The notes: generated by a model from the sequence alone, not told the origin. A DNA stretch of 64,000 bases from Nonomuraea guangzhouensis (GCF_019396345.1 NZ_JAHKRM010000011.1:186001-250000); one strand, 5' to 3'; shown: positions 15,398 through 23,917, counted from the first letter of the stretch. A program made the numbers and translations.

Positions 15398-16327
15398 ATG
15401 ACCAACCCATCCAGGCCAGGGTCCGATCCAGCACTCAGCATGATCATCAGCGAGCAGCGGCAGCTGATCAATCTCGCCTACCGGCTGCTCGGCTCGCTGG
15501 CCGAGGCCGAGGATGTCGTCCAGGAGACCTACGCTCGCTGGTACGCCATGTCCAGCCAGCAGCGGGACGCCATCGCGTCCCCCGGCGCGTGGCTGACGAC
15601 GGTCGCCAGCCGTATCTGCCTCAACTTGCTCAACTCGGCACGGGCCCGGCGAGAGACCTACGTGGGCGAATGGATCCCCGAGCCGCTGCCCGAGCACACG
15701 GAGTGGGCCAGCGGGCAGCCGGGCGGCGCGACCGCCGACCCGGCCGACCGGGTCACCCTGGATGAGTCGGTCAACCTGGCCTTCCTGGTCGTGCTCGAAT
15801 CGATGACCCCGGCCGAGCGCGTCGCGTTCATCCTCCACGACGTCTTCCGCTACTCCTTCGCCGAAGTGGCCGAAATCGTCGGCCGTAGCCCGGCTGCCTG
15901 CCGCCAACTGGCCTCCTCGGCCCGCCGCCGCATCCACGCCTCGCAGGCTCCCGCGACTCCCGTCGCCCAGCAGGCCGGCGTCGTCCGGGCCTTCAAAACG
16001 GCGTGGGAGGCCAAGGACATCGATGCCCTGATCGGCCTGCTCGACCCCGACGCCACGGCGATCGCCGACGGCGGCGGCCTCGCCATCACCTTCCTGGACC
16101 CCATCGAAGGCGGCGAGCAGATCGCGCACGCCTGGCTCGAAATCGCCCACCGGAGGCCCGGCAACATGACGTACCTGGAACGTACGGTCAACGGCCGGCC
16201 CGGCCTGGTGGCCCAGCAAGACGGCGTCACTGTGACGGTGTTCGCGTTCGACATCGCGGGCGACCGGATCAAGCACATCTGGGTGGTACGCAACCCCACG
16301 AAACTCCGTCGCTGGACGACGGCCTGA
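15398..16327 (+). CDS. ECF41/SigJ-type sigma factor with C-terminal SnoaL-like domain
   Basis: 309 residues from the ATG at 15398; GAGGAGG lies about 13 nt upstream. Region 2 is LINLAYRLLGSLAEAEDVVQETYARW and region 4 is YSFAEVAEIVGRSPAACRQLASSARRR. The last ~110 residues form an NTF2/SnoaL-like domain with the ADGGGL motif and a terminal NPTKL, both hallmarks of ECF41-type factors, whose C-terminal domain replaces a separate anti-sigma factor. The usual adjacent epimerase or oxidoreductase target is missing here; a LUD gene is divergent instead. Confidence 0.9.
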   Translation: MTNPSRPGSDPALSMIISEQRQLINLAYRLLGSLAEAEDVVQETYARWYAMSSQQRDAIASPGAWLTTVASRICLNLLNSARARRETYVGEWIPEPLPEHTEWASGQPGGATADPADRVTLDESVNLAFLVVLESMTPAERVAFILHDVFRYSFAEVAEIVGRSPAACRQLASSARRRIHASQAPATPVAQQAGVVRAFKTAWEAKDIDALIGLLDPDATAIADGGGLAITFLDPIEGGEQIAHAWLEIAHRRPGNMTYLERTVNGRPGLVAQQDGVTVTVFAFDIAGDRIKHIWVVRNPTKLRRWTTA

Positions 16328-16391
16328 CGCGCGTCTCCACCTTCAAGCAGCGGGAACGAAGCTGGACGGTCTGCCACCACCAGGGCGTGCT

Positions 16392-16949
16392 TCAGAAGTC
16401 CGCGAGCTGGGAGATCAGGGCCTGGATCGTGGTCACTCGTTCGGGCAGTGGTCCGGCGGGGATGTCGATGAGCTGGTAGCCGAAGGCGCGGTAGGTCTGC
16501 TCGTGGAGGCGTTCGAACGTCAGCGAGTCTTCGAAGCTGATCCGGCGGGCCTCGGTCTGCTCGCAGAAGCCGAGATTGCGGATGAAGAACACGTGCCGGT
16601 CGTAGGTCTGTTCTCGGGTAATCCTTTCGATCTCGGTGGACAGGGCCGTGGAGATCGGGTGCCCGACGTAAGTGCTGAGAGCGTGGGTGCAAATAGGTGA
16701 ACGGTCGAAGAACTGCACGACCGGAACGGCGGTGTTCGACCGCATTTGTCGCCGTCGCTGCAAGGCGACGATCTTGTCGATGAAGGACGGCCGGGTCCAC
16801 GGCTCGGCGTCGCCGCACGCCTGCGCGTCCGCGATGACCGCCGTGGCGGCCTCCTCGATGGTCGCGTATCCAAGGGTCGCGAGGCACCGGAGGATCGCGG
16901 TCTTGCCGGCACCGGGGGTGCCGGTGAGGATGTAGCGCTTCGTCGTCAT
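16392..16949 (-). CDS. P-loop ATPase of the AAA_28 type
   Basis: 185 residues from the ATG at 16949, with AAAGGCG upstream. The Walker A motif GTPGAGKT is at residues ~10-17, followed by an early acidic helix (ATIEEAATAVI), PSFIDKIVALQRRRQ, FFDRSP, and a late ISFEDSLTFERLHEQTYRAFGYQL. This matches the small actinobacterial P-loop NTPase/kinase-like proteins of the AAA_28 domain. The substrate is unknown. It is monocistronic and convergent with the ECF41-type sigma gene. Confidence 0.82.
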   Translation of the reverse strand: MTTKRYILTGTPGAGKTAILRCLATLGYATIEEAATAVIADAQACGDAEPWTRPSFIDKIVALQRRRQMRSNTAVPVVQFFDRSPICTHALSTYVGHPISTALSTEIERITREQTYDRHVFFIRNLGFCEQTEARRISFEDSLTFERLHEQTYRAFGYQLIDIPAGPLPERVTTIQALISQLADF

Positions 16950-17375
16950 CTGGTCGCCTTTCTGATCGCGTAGTACCGGCGGTATGACCGGGTGCTGGAA
17001 CCGTTGCTGAGGCAACAGAGCGGGCTGCCCCACCGAAGTGGTCGAACGGCAGGTGATCAAACGGATCCGGGCCGGGCTGCTCACCTGGGCTGTGCCCGTG
17101 GATTCCGCGATCGCCCGGGCGCACCGGCACGCGGTCGGGGTGCGCAAAAGAAGGGGCGAGGAAGGGGAAACCCGATGAAATCGACACCGGAATCGCCGGC
17201 CATGGACTCGGCCGCCCCCGGGACGGGTTGACCACGAAGATACCCGCGGCTGCCGAGCAAGACCAGAAACGCGCAAGATTCTTTGGCTTGGGGCGAAATG
17301 GTGAGCCCTCGTCCACCAATGAAGAGGGCGTTCGCATCCCCTATCGAGCGGAGCACGTCACGATGGGAACCGCCC
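16950..17375. other. Intergenic region without a supported gene
   Basis: These 426 bp separate the P-loop ATPase (leftward) from the sigma factor at 17376. Reading frames here lack good starts and conserved motifs. The region should contain the promoters of both genes, but I see no convincing -35/-10 pair or repeat. Confidence 0.5.
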
Positions 17376-17921
17376 GTGCCAGATGACACCGACAGGTTCG
17401 AAGCCGTCTACAAGACGACCTACGACCAGATCATCGCCTACGCCGGACGCCGCTGCGACTCCCCGCAGGACGCGGCCGACGTGGTCGCCGAGACCTTCAC
17501 CATTGTCTGGCGCAAGATCGACGAATTACCCCCAGGCGCGGAGGCGAGGCTCTGGGTGTACGGAGTCGCGCGCAACGTACTGGCCGACCACCGCCGCAGC
17601 GCGCTTCGGCACCAGGCGCGCCACCGGGAACTCGACGCGGAGATGGCCGACCTCTATGGCGATCCCGCTGACCACAACGTCGAGCTGAACGCGATCGCCC
17701 AGGTGTTCAGAACACTCTCCGACGACGACCGCGAGCTCCTCTCGCTGGTCGCGTGGGAGGGCCTGGACCGCGAAGAGATCGCCACGATGCTGGGGCTTTC
17801 CCGCAATGCCGTACGCATCCGGCTGTACCGAGCCCGCAAACGCTTTTCCCGCGCACTCGACGAAGCCGATGTCCGATTCACGCCAGCCAGCGCCATTGTT
17901 CCTGCAGGGAGACCGCTATGA
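17376..17921 (+). CDS. ECF-type sigma-70 family sigma factor
   Basis: 181 residues from the GTG at 17376, with GGGAA 6 nt upstream; longer in-frame starts add a segment without sigma homology. Region 2 is FEAVYKTTYDQIIAYAGRRCDSPQDAADVVAETFTIVW, and region 4 is LDREEIATMLGLSRNAVRIRLYRARKR. It is closely similar in layout to the sigma factor at 13323. The next gene starts in the stop codon (ATGA), giving a second coupled sigma/membrane-protein pair about 4 kb away. Confidence 0.88.
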   Translation: MPDDTDRFEAVYKTTYDQIIAYAGRRCDSPQDAADVVAETFTIVWRKIDELPPGAEARLWVYGVARNVLADHRRSALRHQARHRELDAEMADLYGDPADHNVELNAIAQVFRTLSDDDRELLSLVAWEGLDREEIATMLGLSRNAVRIRLYRARKRFSRALDEADVRFTPASAIVPAGRPL

Positions 17922-18844
17922 AGGACATTGATGAGATCAACGAGCTGCTGAGGCCGCTGGCCCGGATCGGGACGGACGAACCGGGCGGACGTGCCGGCGG
18001 CACCCGCGCACAGGCGTTGTTCACGGACATCATCGCCCAGGAGCGGCAGCCCACGCCGGTGGAGCCCCCGCGACGCCGGGGCGACCGGCACTGGGCTCGT
18101 CGCACGCTGCTCGGACTCGCCGCCTCCGTCGTCCTCGCGCTCGGCGTCGTCCTCGGACCGAGCCTGCTGGGACACGGCGGCGGTAGCGCGACCTCCTACG
18201 CCAACTCCGCGGTGGAGATCCAGAAAGAGGCGGACACCTATGTCGCCCGGATCAAGGATCCCTACGCGGATTATCAGAAATTCTCCGAGGCGTTCCGGGC
18301 TCTCGGCCTCAACGTCGAGCTCAGGGTGATTCCGGTCTCTCCGACCGCGGTGGGCAAAATCGTGCGCATGGGCGGGAACGCGGCCTCGATGGATGGTTTG
18401 GGGAGTAACGTGCCCTTCGGGGCCGGCAAAGAACCGACAGACTGCGATCTGGCCGACAGCGGTTGCTTCTTGACGGTGACCGTCCCCGCAACGCTCAAGG
18501 GGACGTCAGGGCTGATGCACTTCGAGCTGGGCCGGCCGGCCGAGCCCAACGAGTCCTACGCGAACGATTGGCTGCCGGCCACTCGTGCCGGAGAGCAACT
18601 GGCCGGAGCCAAGATGAGCGGCCGGACCGTCGGCGACGTGCTGGCCGAGGTGCGGAAGCGCGGCTTGACCGCCGACTTCGACCTCGTCACCGTCCATGAC
18701 GGCGGGTACCAGGTCAAGCCGCTGGCGGCGGATCAGGTCGGCGCCGACTGGATCGTCTACAAAGTCGCGTCGGTGCGCGTCGGTGAGGTCCGTTTGCAGG
18801 TCACTCCCGAGCGCAATCCCGCCCTCGAATACAACCAGGACTGA
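17918..18844 (+). CDS. Single-pass membrane protein, sigma-factor partner
   Basis: 308 residues. The cytoplasmic N-terminus is about 65 residues (MKDIDEINELLRPLARIGTD, then RRRGDRHWARR), followed by one membrane segment (LLGLAASVVLALGVVLGPSLL, residues ~66-86) and an extracellular domain with a cysteine pair (CDLADSGC near residues 177-184). It overlaps the sigma gene by 4 nt. The long N-terminal cytoplasmic part could bind the sigma factor, but no known anti-sigma signature is visible. Confidence 0.68.
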   Translation: MKDIDEINELLRPLARIGTDEPGGRAGGTRAQALFTDIIAQERQPTPVEPPRRRGDRHWARRTLLGLAASVVLALGVVLGPSLLGHGGGSATSYANSAVEIQKEADTYVARIKDPYADYQKFSEAFRALGLNVELRVIPVSPTAVGKIVRMGGNAASMDGLGSNVPFGAGKEPTDCDLADSGCFLTVTVPATLKGTSGLMHFELGRPAEPNESYANDWLPATRAGEQLAGAKMSGRTVGDVLAEVRKRGLTADFDLVTVHDGGYQVKPLAADQVGADWIVYKVASVRVGEVRLQVTPERNPALEYNQD

Positions 18845-18850
18845 GCAGGG

Positions 18851-18880
18851 TCGAGCGGCCCGCCAACCGGGGCCGCTCGA
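18851..18880 (+). terminator. Terminator after the sigma/membrane-protein operon
   Basis: TCGAGCGGCC (18851-18860) and GGCCGCTCGA (18871-18880) are perfect 10-bp arms with a 10-nt loop, 7 bp after the membrane-protein stop codon. Confidence 0.75.
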
Positions 18881-19332
18881 CAACGCGGTTCTGGCCCGCG
18901 CTCTGGAAGAGCCATCAGCCGGGAATGGCCGCGGCGGGCGCGGACCGACGCCGGCTGGTCCCGCGCCGCGTGTCGGGGTATTTGAAGATCGTTAGATGTT
19001 GATCTCGATTGGTGGCCAACCGGCCGACCTCACCCGCGCCGCTGGCGCATATGCGGGACTGGTCAGGGTGGGCGGTGGGCGGCGAGGCTCGTTTCCAGGG
19101 TCCTGGACAAAGCCGCAAGCCAGGCCACCGGCCGCCCCTTGATCCGCGCCTCCCTGGGCAACGACGACGAAGCGCGCGGCGAAGCCGCGCCCCGAGAAGG
19201 GCGCCCGAGCGCAGCGAGGACCTTCAGGGGTCGGGCCCTCGGCCCGACTGGAAGCATCGTCTGCCCCCGAAGCGCGAAGCGCCCACCCGCGAAGCCCTTT
19301 AGAGAGCATCAGCAGATGGGCGCCAAAAAAAA
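18881..19332. other. Hairpin-rich intergenic region downstream of guaB3
   Basis: No supported gene lies in these 450 bp. Two short perfect hairpins are seen: GCGCGGC/GCCGCGC at 19174-19190 with a 3-nt loop, and GTCGGGCC/GGCCCGAC at 19230-19248 with a 3-nt loop. Repeated GCGAAGC words occur around 19170-19305. The hairpins lie beyond the leftward guaB3 stop and could terminate that operon. Confidence 0.5.
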
Positions 19333-20454
19333 CTAACGCTGGGTAGGAGCGACAACCACCTCGACGCGCTGGAACTCCTTGATGTCCGAGTAGCCCGTCG
19401 AAGCCATCACCCGCTTCAACGCCCCCATCAGATTCATCGACCCATCGGCCACGCTGGACGGCCCGTGCAGGATCTGCTCCAAGCTGCCCACCTGGCCGAA
19501 AGCCACCCGCCGTCCGCGAGGCAGGTCCGGGTGGTGTGCTTCCGAGCCCCAGTGGAAGCCGTGGCCGGGCGCCTCCGTGGCGCGGGCGAGCGGGGAGCCG
19601 ACCATGACCGCGTCGGCGCCACAGGCGATGGCCTTGGCGATGTCGCCCGAGGTGCCCATGCCGCCGTCGGCGATCACGTGGACGTAGCGTCCGCCCGACT
19701 CGTCCATGTAGTCGCGGCGGGCCGCGGCGACGTCGGAGATCGCCGTGGCCATCGGCACGGCCACGCCCAGCACGTTGCGGGTGGTGTGGGAGGCGCCGCC
19801 GCCGAAGCCCACCAGGACGCCCGCCGCACCGGTACGCATGAGGTGCAGGGCGGCCGTGTAGGTGGCGCAGCCGCCCACGATGACCGGCACGTCGAGCTCG
19901 TAGATGAACTGCTTGAGGTTCAGCGGCTCGGCACGGCCCGAGACGTGCTCGGCCGAGACCGTGGTGCCGCGGATGACGAAGATGTCGACACCCGCGTCGA
20001 TGACGGCCTTGTGGTACTGCACCGTACGCTGCGGAGACAGGCGGACGGCCGTCGTGACGCCGGACTCCCGGATCTCCGAGATCCGCTGCCCGATCAGCTC
20101 TTCCTTGATCGGCGCCGCGTAGATCTCCTGCAGCCGCTTGGTCGCGGCCTCGGAGTCGAGCGAGGCGCACTCCTCCAGCAGCGACGACGGGTCGTCGTAG
20201 CGGGTCCAGAGGCCTTCGAGGTCGAGCGGCGCCAAGCCGCCGAGCCGGCCGATCTCGATCGCGGTGGCGGGCGAGACCACGCTGTCCATGGGAGCGACGA
20301 CCACGGGCAGTTCGAACCGGTAGGCGTCGATCTGCCAGGCGATCGAGACCTCCTCCGGGTCACGAGTGCGCCGGGAGGGTACGAGGCCGATCTCGTCGAG
20401 CGCGTAGGCCCGGCGACCGGTCTTGCCCCGGCCGATCTCCACCTGCTGAGTCAT
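19333..20454 (-). CDS. guaB3: GuaB3 family IMP dehydrogenase-related protein
   Basis: 373 residues, without CBS domains, in the IMPDH/GMP-reductase barrel family. The conserved actinobacterial GuaB3 pattern is visible: VVVAPMDSVVSPATAIEIGRLGG, HVIADGGMGTSGDIAKAIACGADAVMVGSPLARATEAPG, and the C-terminal STGYSDIKEFQRVEVVV. In the active loop, where IMPDH has GPGSICTTR with the catalytic Cys, this protein reads GGGASHTTR, so the Cys is replaced by His. I recall the same substitution in other actinobacterial GuaB3 proteins, so ordinary IMPDH chemistry is doubtful. It lies 3 nt after guaB in the same operon. Confidence 0.92.
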   Translation of the reverse strand: MTQQVEIGRGKTGRRAYALDEIGLVPSRRTRDPEEVSIAWQIDAYRFELPVVVAPMDSVVSPATAIEIGRLGGLAPLDLEGLWTRYDDPSSLLEECASLDSEAATKRLQEIYAAPIKEELIGQRISEIRESGVTTAVRLSPQRTVQYHKAVIDAGVDIFVIRGTTVSAEHVSGRAEPLNLKQFIYELDVPVIVGGCATYTAALHLMRTGAAGVLVGFGGGASHTTRNVLGVAVPMATAISDVAAARRDYMDESGGRYVHVIADGGMGTSGDIAKAIACGADAVMVGSPLARATEAPGHGFHWGSEAHHPDLPRGRRVAFGQVGSLEQILHGPSSVADGSMNLMGALKRVMASTGYSDIKEFQRVEVVVAPTQR

Positions 20455-20457
20455 GTC

Positions 20458-21939
20458 TTACCTTCTGTGATAGTTCGGGGCTTCCACGGTCATCTGAATG
20501 TCGTGGGGATGGCTCTCCGTGAGACCCGCCGCCGTGATCGGCATGAGCTCACAGTCGGTGTGCATCTGGCTGATCGTGCGGCAGCCCGCGTACCACATGC
20601 CCTGGCGCAGTCCGCCGATCAGCTGGTGGGCGACGGCCGCGACCGGGCCCCGGAAGGGGACCTGGCCTTCGATGCCTTCGGGGATGTACTTGTCGTCGCC
20701 GCCGATGTCGGCCTGGGCGTAGCGGTCCTTGCTGAAGGACATGCCGCCGCGCTCGCGGTTGCGGACCGCGCCGAGCGAGCCCATGCCGCGGTACGACTTG
20801 AACTGCTTGCCGTTGATGAAGATCAGCTCACCGGGCGACTCCTCGCAGCCGGCGAGCAGCGAGCCGAGCATGACCGTGTCGGCGCCGGCGGCGATGGCCT
20901 TGACGATGTCGCCGGAGTATTGAAGGCCGCCGTCCCCGATGACCGGCACACCGGCGGGCCCGCACGCCAGCGACGCCTCGTAGATGGCGGTGACCTGCGG
21001 CGCGCCCACCCCGGCCACGACGCGGGTGGTGCAGATGGAGCCGGGGCCCACACCGACCTTGACCGCGTCGACGCCCGCGTCGACGAGCATCTGGGCGCCC
21101 GCCCTCGTCGCGATGTTGCCGCCGATGACGTCGACCTTGCTGTTGGCCTTGACCTTGGCGATCATCTCGGCGAGGCCCTTGGAGTGGCCGTGCGCGACGT
21201 CGACCACGATCACGTCGACGCCCGCCTCGATCAACGCCTTGGCCCGCAGCTCCGCGTCGCCGCCGACGCCCACGGCGGCGCCGACCACCAGGCGGCCGTC
21301 GGCGTCCTTGGTGGCCAGTGGGTATTGCTCGCTCTTGGTGAAGTCTTTAACCGTGATCAGGCCGCGCAGCTTACCGTCGCGATCGACCAGGGGCAGCTTC
21401 TCGATCTTGTTGTGCCGGAGCAGCGCGAACGCGTCGTCACGCGACACCCCCACCGGGGCGGTGACCAGCGGCATCGGGGTCATGACCTCGCGCACGGGGC
21501 GCGCCTGGTCGGTCTCGAAGCGCATGTCGCGGTTGGTCACGATGCCGACGAGTACGCCGGAGACGTCCGTGACCGGCACCCCGGAGATCCGGTACGTCGC
21601 GCAGAGCCGCTCCACGTCGGCCAGCGTGTTGTCGGGCGTGCAGGTCACCGGGTTGGTGACCATCCCGGCCTCCGACCGTTTGACCAGGTCGACCTGCTGG
21701 GCCTGCTCTTCCGCCGACAGATTGCGGTGCAGGATGCCGATGCCGCCCTGGCGGGCCATCGCGACGGCCATGCGGGCCTCGGTGACGGTGTCCATCGCGG
21801 CGGAGACCAGCGGGATCGACAGTCTGATCCCGCGGGAGAGCCACGACCCGGTATCCGCGTCACCAGGTTGCAGATCTGAATAGCTCGGGACGAGCAACAC
21901 GTCGTCGAAGGTCAGACCCGTTTCGGTGAACTTGGACAT
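20458..21939 (-). CDS. guaB: IMP dehydrogenase
   Basis: 493 residues from the ATG at 21939, preceded by AGGAGGGG. It converts IMP to XMP with NAD+, the first committed step of guanine nucleotide synthesis. The N-terminal TFDDVLLVPSYSDL, two CBS domains (residues ~100-220; VTCTPDNTLADVERL and LVTAPVGVSRDDAFALL), the catalytic loop GVGPGSICTTRV with its Cys, and the flap region RGMGSLGAV are all present, and the length is normal. It is first in the guaB-guaB3 operon and divergent from the TrmB/LuxR-type regulator. Confidence 0.97.
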   Translation of the reverse strand: MSKFTETGLTFDDVLLVPSYSDLQPGDADTGSWLSRGIRLSIPLVSAAMDTVTEARMAVAMARQGGIGILHRNLSAEEQAQQVDLVKRSEAGMVTNPVTCTPDNTLADVERLCATYRISGVPVTDVSGVLVGIVTNRDMRFETDQARPVREVMTPMPLVTAPVGVSRDDAFALLRHNKIEKLPLVDRDGKLRGLITVKDFTKSEQYPLATKDADGRLVVGAAVGVGGDAELRAKALIEAGVDVIVVDVAHGHSKGLAEMIAKVKANSKVDVIGGNIATRAGAQMLVDAGVDAVKVGVGPGSICTTRVVAGVGAPQVTAIYEASLACGPAGVPVIGDGGLQYSGDIVKAIAAGADTVMLGSLLAGCEESPGELIFINGKQFKSYRGMGSLGAVRNRERGGMSFSKDRYAQADIGGDDKYIPEGIEGQVPFRGPVAAVAHQLIGGLRQGMWYAGCRTISQMHTDCELMPITAAGLTESHPHDIQMTVEAPNYHRR

Positions 21940-22352
21940 GCTGCGGCCCCTCCTGCCGATGCTGATGCAGGCAAGTCTAGGGCCTACGTGCAAAACGTCT
22001 TGAGGCCGGGAGCACGATGACCCCCACGGCCCGTCGTACCCCCGGCCGCCAAAAGTGCCGAGGGATGGGGCGGTCGGTGATCCGCCCCATCCTCCGGCCA
22101 CCGGCATCCGGGCGGAAGCGCATAAAGCGCCACCGAACCCCCCTCCGCGTCCTGATGGCCCAGCGCTGCCAACTCAAGTGGATGCCGACGCTGGGTTAAG
22201 CCTGCGTTACTCATCGGCACACCGCAATGTGAAAACGTGCAATTGCACGAAGTTGCACATGTGACCTGGGAGTCCAACGCAAGGAGCGGACAAGGACGTA
22301 TCGCCGAGTTATTCTCACGACACGCCCGTGTCCTCCCTACGGAGCCCCTTAT
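21940..22352. promoter_or_regulatory. Divergent guaB / regulator intergenic region with CGTGCAA motifs
   Basis: This 413-bp gap holds a 14-bp perfect palindrome CGTGCAATTGCACG (22236-22249), a further TTGCAC at 22253-22258 one helical turn away, and another CGTGCAA at 21987-21993, close to guaB. These could be sites for the adjacent regulator. No coding sequence is evident. Confidence 0.55.
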
Positions 22353-23387
22353 ATGCGCACCGAGTCCAACACCGTGTCTGATCCCCTCAAGGTCTCCGAT
22401 CCCCTTGAGACACTGGGCCTCGACCCGGCTCAGACCGCGCTGTACACGGCGGTGCTGCGCCTGCACAGAACCACGCGTACCGAACTGGCCGAGGCCATGG
22501 ACGGTCCCGTGGACAAGGTGAGCAGGCAGCTCGACGATCTGGTCAGGCTCGGCGTGATCGACGAGCAGTCGGGCGAGTACCTGGCCAGGCACCCAGCCGC
22601 CGCGCTCGGCCGGCTGATCGCCGAGCGCCTCGACCGGCTGGCCGAGGAGAGCAGGCGCATCGACTCCGCACTGGGCTCGATCCGGGGGCTGATCCGCGAC
22701 TACGACGTGGGGCACGACTACCAGAACGGCGCGTTCCGGGTCGAGATGGTGAGCGGGGCCGACGTGCTCTACGAGAGCGTGGTGGGCATGGCGGTGCAGT
22801 CGCAGTCGCCGCCGATGCGGCTGCTCACCGCGATCCCCGACGAGCGCACCATGGCAGACTTTGTACGAAAATTTGCCGATCCTTGGATCGATGCACAACA
22901 GCGGAAACTCCTGAACGTACGGGCCGTCATCCCGGTCTCCACGCTGACCCTGCCCGGCGTACGCGACCAGCTGACCAGGCTGCTGGCGACCGGCGGAACG
23001 GTCCGAACGCTGGACCGGGTGCCGAGCTGGTTCATGACCGCCGGCTCCGACGCCGCCGGCCTGCCTGCTTTATGGGGCGGCAACCTGCCCGACCACGCGT
23101 ACAACTTCTACTTGGTACGAACGCCGATCGTCGTCGGCATGCTCCGATCGCTGTTCGAGGAGCTGTGGGGCCGGGCCGTGCCCCTGCCCTGGGGCCGCCG
23201 GGGTGAGGGCGTGGTGCAGGTGCTGCGGCTCGCGGCGCAGGGCATGTGCGACGACTCGATCGCCCGCCAGCTCGGCGTCTCGGTGCGCACGGTACGGGCC
23301 AGGTTCGCCGACGCCATGGTTCAGCTCGGCGCGCAATCACGCTTTCACGCAGGTGTGGAGGCCGCGCGGCGTGGCTGGCTGAGCTAA
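22353..23387 (+). CDS. Transcriptional regulator with TrmB-like N-terminus and LuxR-type C-terminal HTH
   Basis: 344 residues from the ATG at 22353, with GGAG 8 nt upstream. Residues ~20-90 form a winged helix of the TrmB type (LGLDPAQTALYTAVLRLHRTTRTELAEAM, then LVRLGVIDE). The middle ~170 residues are an uncharacterised sensing domain. The C-terminus has a LuxR/GerE-like helix-turn-helix (LRLAAQGMCDDSIARQLGVSVRTVRARFADAM). Such double-HTH proteins are common in actinomycetes and often regulate secondary metabolism or development. It is divergent from guaB. Targets unknown. Confidence 0.85.
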   Translation: MRTESNTVSDPLKVSDPLETLGLDPAQTALYTAVLRLHRTTRTELAEAMDGPVDKVSRQLDDLVRLGVIDEQSGEYLARHPAAALGRLIAERLDRLAEESRRIDSALGSIRGLIRDYDVGHDYQNGAFRVEMVSGADVLYESVVGMAVQSQSPPMRLLTAIPDERTMADFVRKFADPWIDAQQRKLLNVRAVIPVSTLTLPGVRDQLTRLLATGGTVRTLDRVPSWFMTAGSDAAGLPALWGGNLPDHAYNFYLVRTPIVVGMLRSLFEELWGRAVPLPWGRRGEGVVQVLRLAAQGMCDDSIARQLGVSVRTVRARFADAMVQLGAQSRFHAGVEAARRGWLS

Positions 23388-23426
23388 TAGCCACCGCGTC
23401 GGCCGCATCGGTCATATGGTGGGAAG

Positions 23427-23804
23427 GTGCTGGAAGACGTCCCCCGCGACCCGTTCGCGGACGACCCGAACGACCCTTCCTCAGCGATGGGCGAGCTCGA
23501 CGACGCCGAACCGCTGACCGCGAGCGAGCGCGACGAGGCCATCACCGACCTCGCCGACGTCGAGGTCTTCCGCTCCTTGTTAGAGCAGCAGGGAGTGCTG
23601 GGACTCGTACTCGACTGCCCCGAATGCGGCGAGCAGCACTTCTTCGACTGGGAGCTGCTGCGCGGCAATCTGCGCCAGATGATCGACAAAGGCCAGCCCC
23701 AGATGCACGAGCCGGCCTTTCTCCCTGACCCGGCCGACTACGTGACCTGGGAGTACGCCAGAGGCTATGTCGACGGTGTCATCGACACCGAGGAGCGCCG
23801 CTGA
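23427..23804 (+). CDS. DUF5319 family protein
   Basis: 125 residues from a GTG at 23427. The protein is very acidic and has the conserved segment LDCPECGEQHFFDWELLRGN, in which CPEC resembles half a zinc ribbon, and the C-terminal DYVTWEYARGYVDGVIDTEE. This family is widespread in actinobacteria and sits at the same place between guaB and sigD in Mycobacterium (Rv3412). Its function is unknown. Its 3' end overlaps, on the opposite strand, the small anti-sigma-like frame at 23765. Confidence 0.88.
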   Translation: MLEDVPRDPFADDPNDPSSAMGELDDAEPLTASERDEAITDLADVEVFRSLLEQQGVLGLVLDCPECGEQHFFDWELLRGNLRQMIDKGQPQMHEPAFLPDPADYVTWEYARGYVDGVIDTEERR

Positions 23805-23917
23805 TCCACGTCGTCCAGCAGCACGGCGAGCAGCCGTGCGGCCGGATCGCGCGAATCAGGCAGCTCGCCGCGGGCCAGCACGTCGAGGAGCGCGTCAGTC
23901 TGCTCCTCCGGCGTCAA
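23765..23917 (-). CDS. Small RsdA-like SigD-binding peptide (50 aa)
   Basis: A 50-codon frame starts with TTG at 23917, overlapping the sigma gene stop (TTGA), with GGAG 5 nt upstream. It contains TDALLDVLARGELP and DPAARLLAVLLDDV, which resemble the N-terminal SigD-binding segment of mycobacterial RsdA (roughly TDLLLDALAE...DPRDDALAALLGQW). In Mycobacterium rsdA directly follows sigD at this spot. Here the protein ends soon after that segment, without a membrane helix or sensor domain, because the convergent DUF5319 gene occupies the space. Codons are G/C-ending, as in real genes. It may be a minimal soluble anti-sigma peptide or a truncated relic. Confidence 0.6.
   Translation of the reverse strand: MTPEEQTDALLDVLARGELPDSRDPAARLLAVLLDDVDQRRSSVSMTPST

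Noticed and set aside
19465..21879. 804-codon open frame antisense to guaB3 and guaB
   Set aside because: It mirrors two well-supported genes, crosses the guaB/guaB3 boundary, and its product is rich in Arg, Gly, Asp and His with no domain. Long antisense frames are expected at this GC content.
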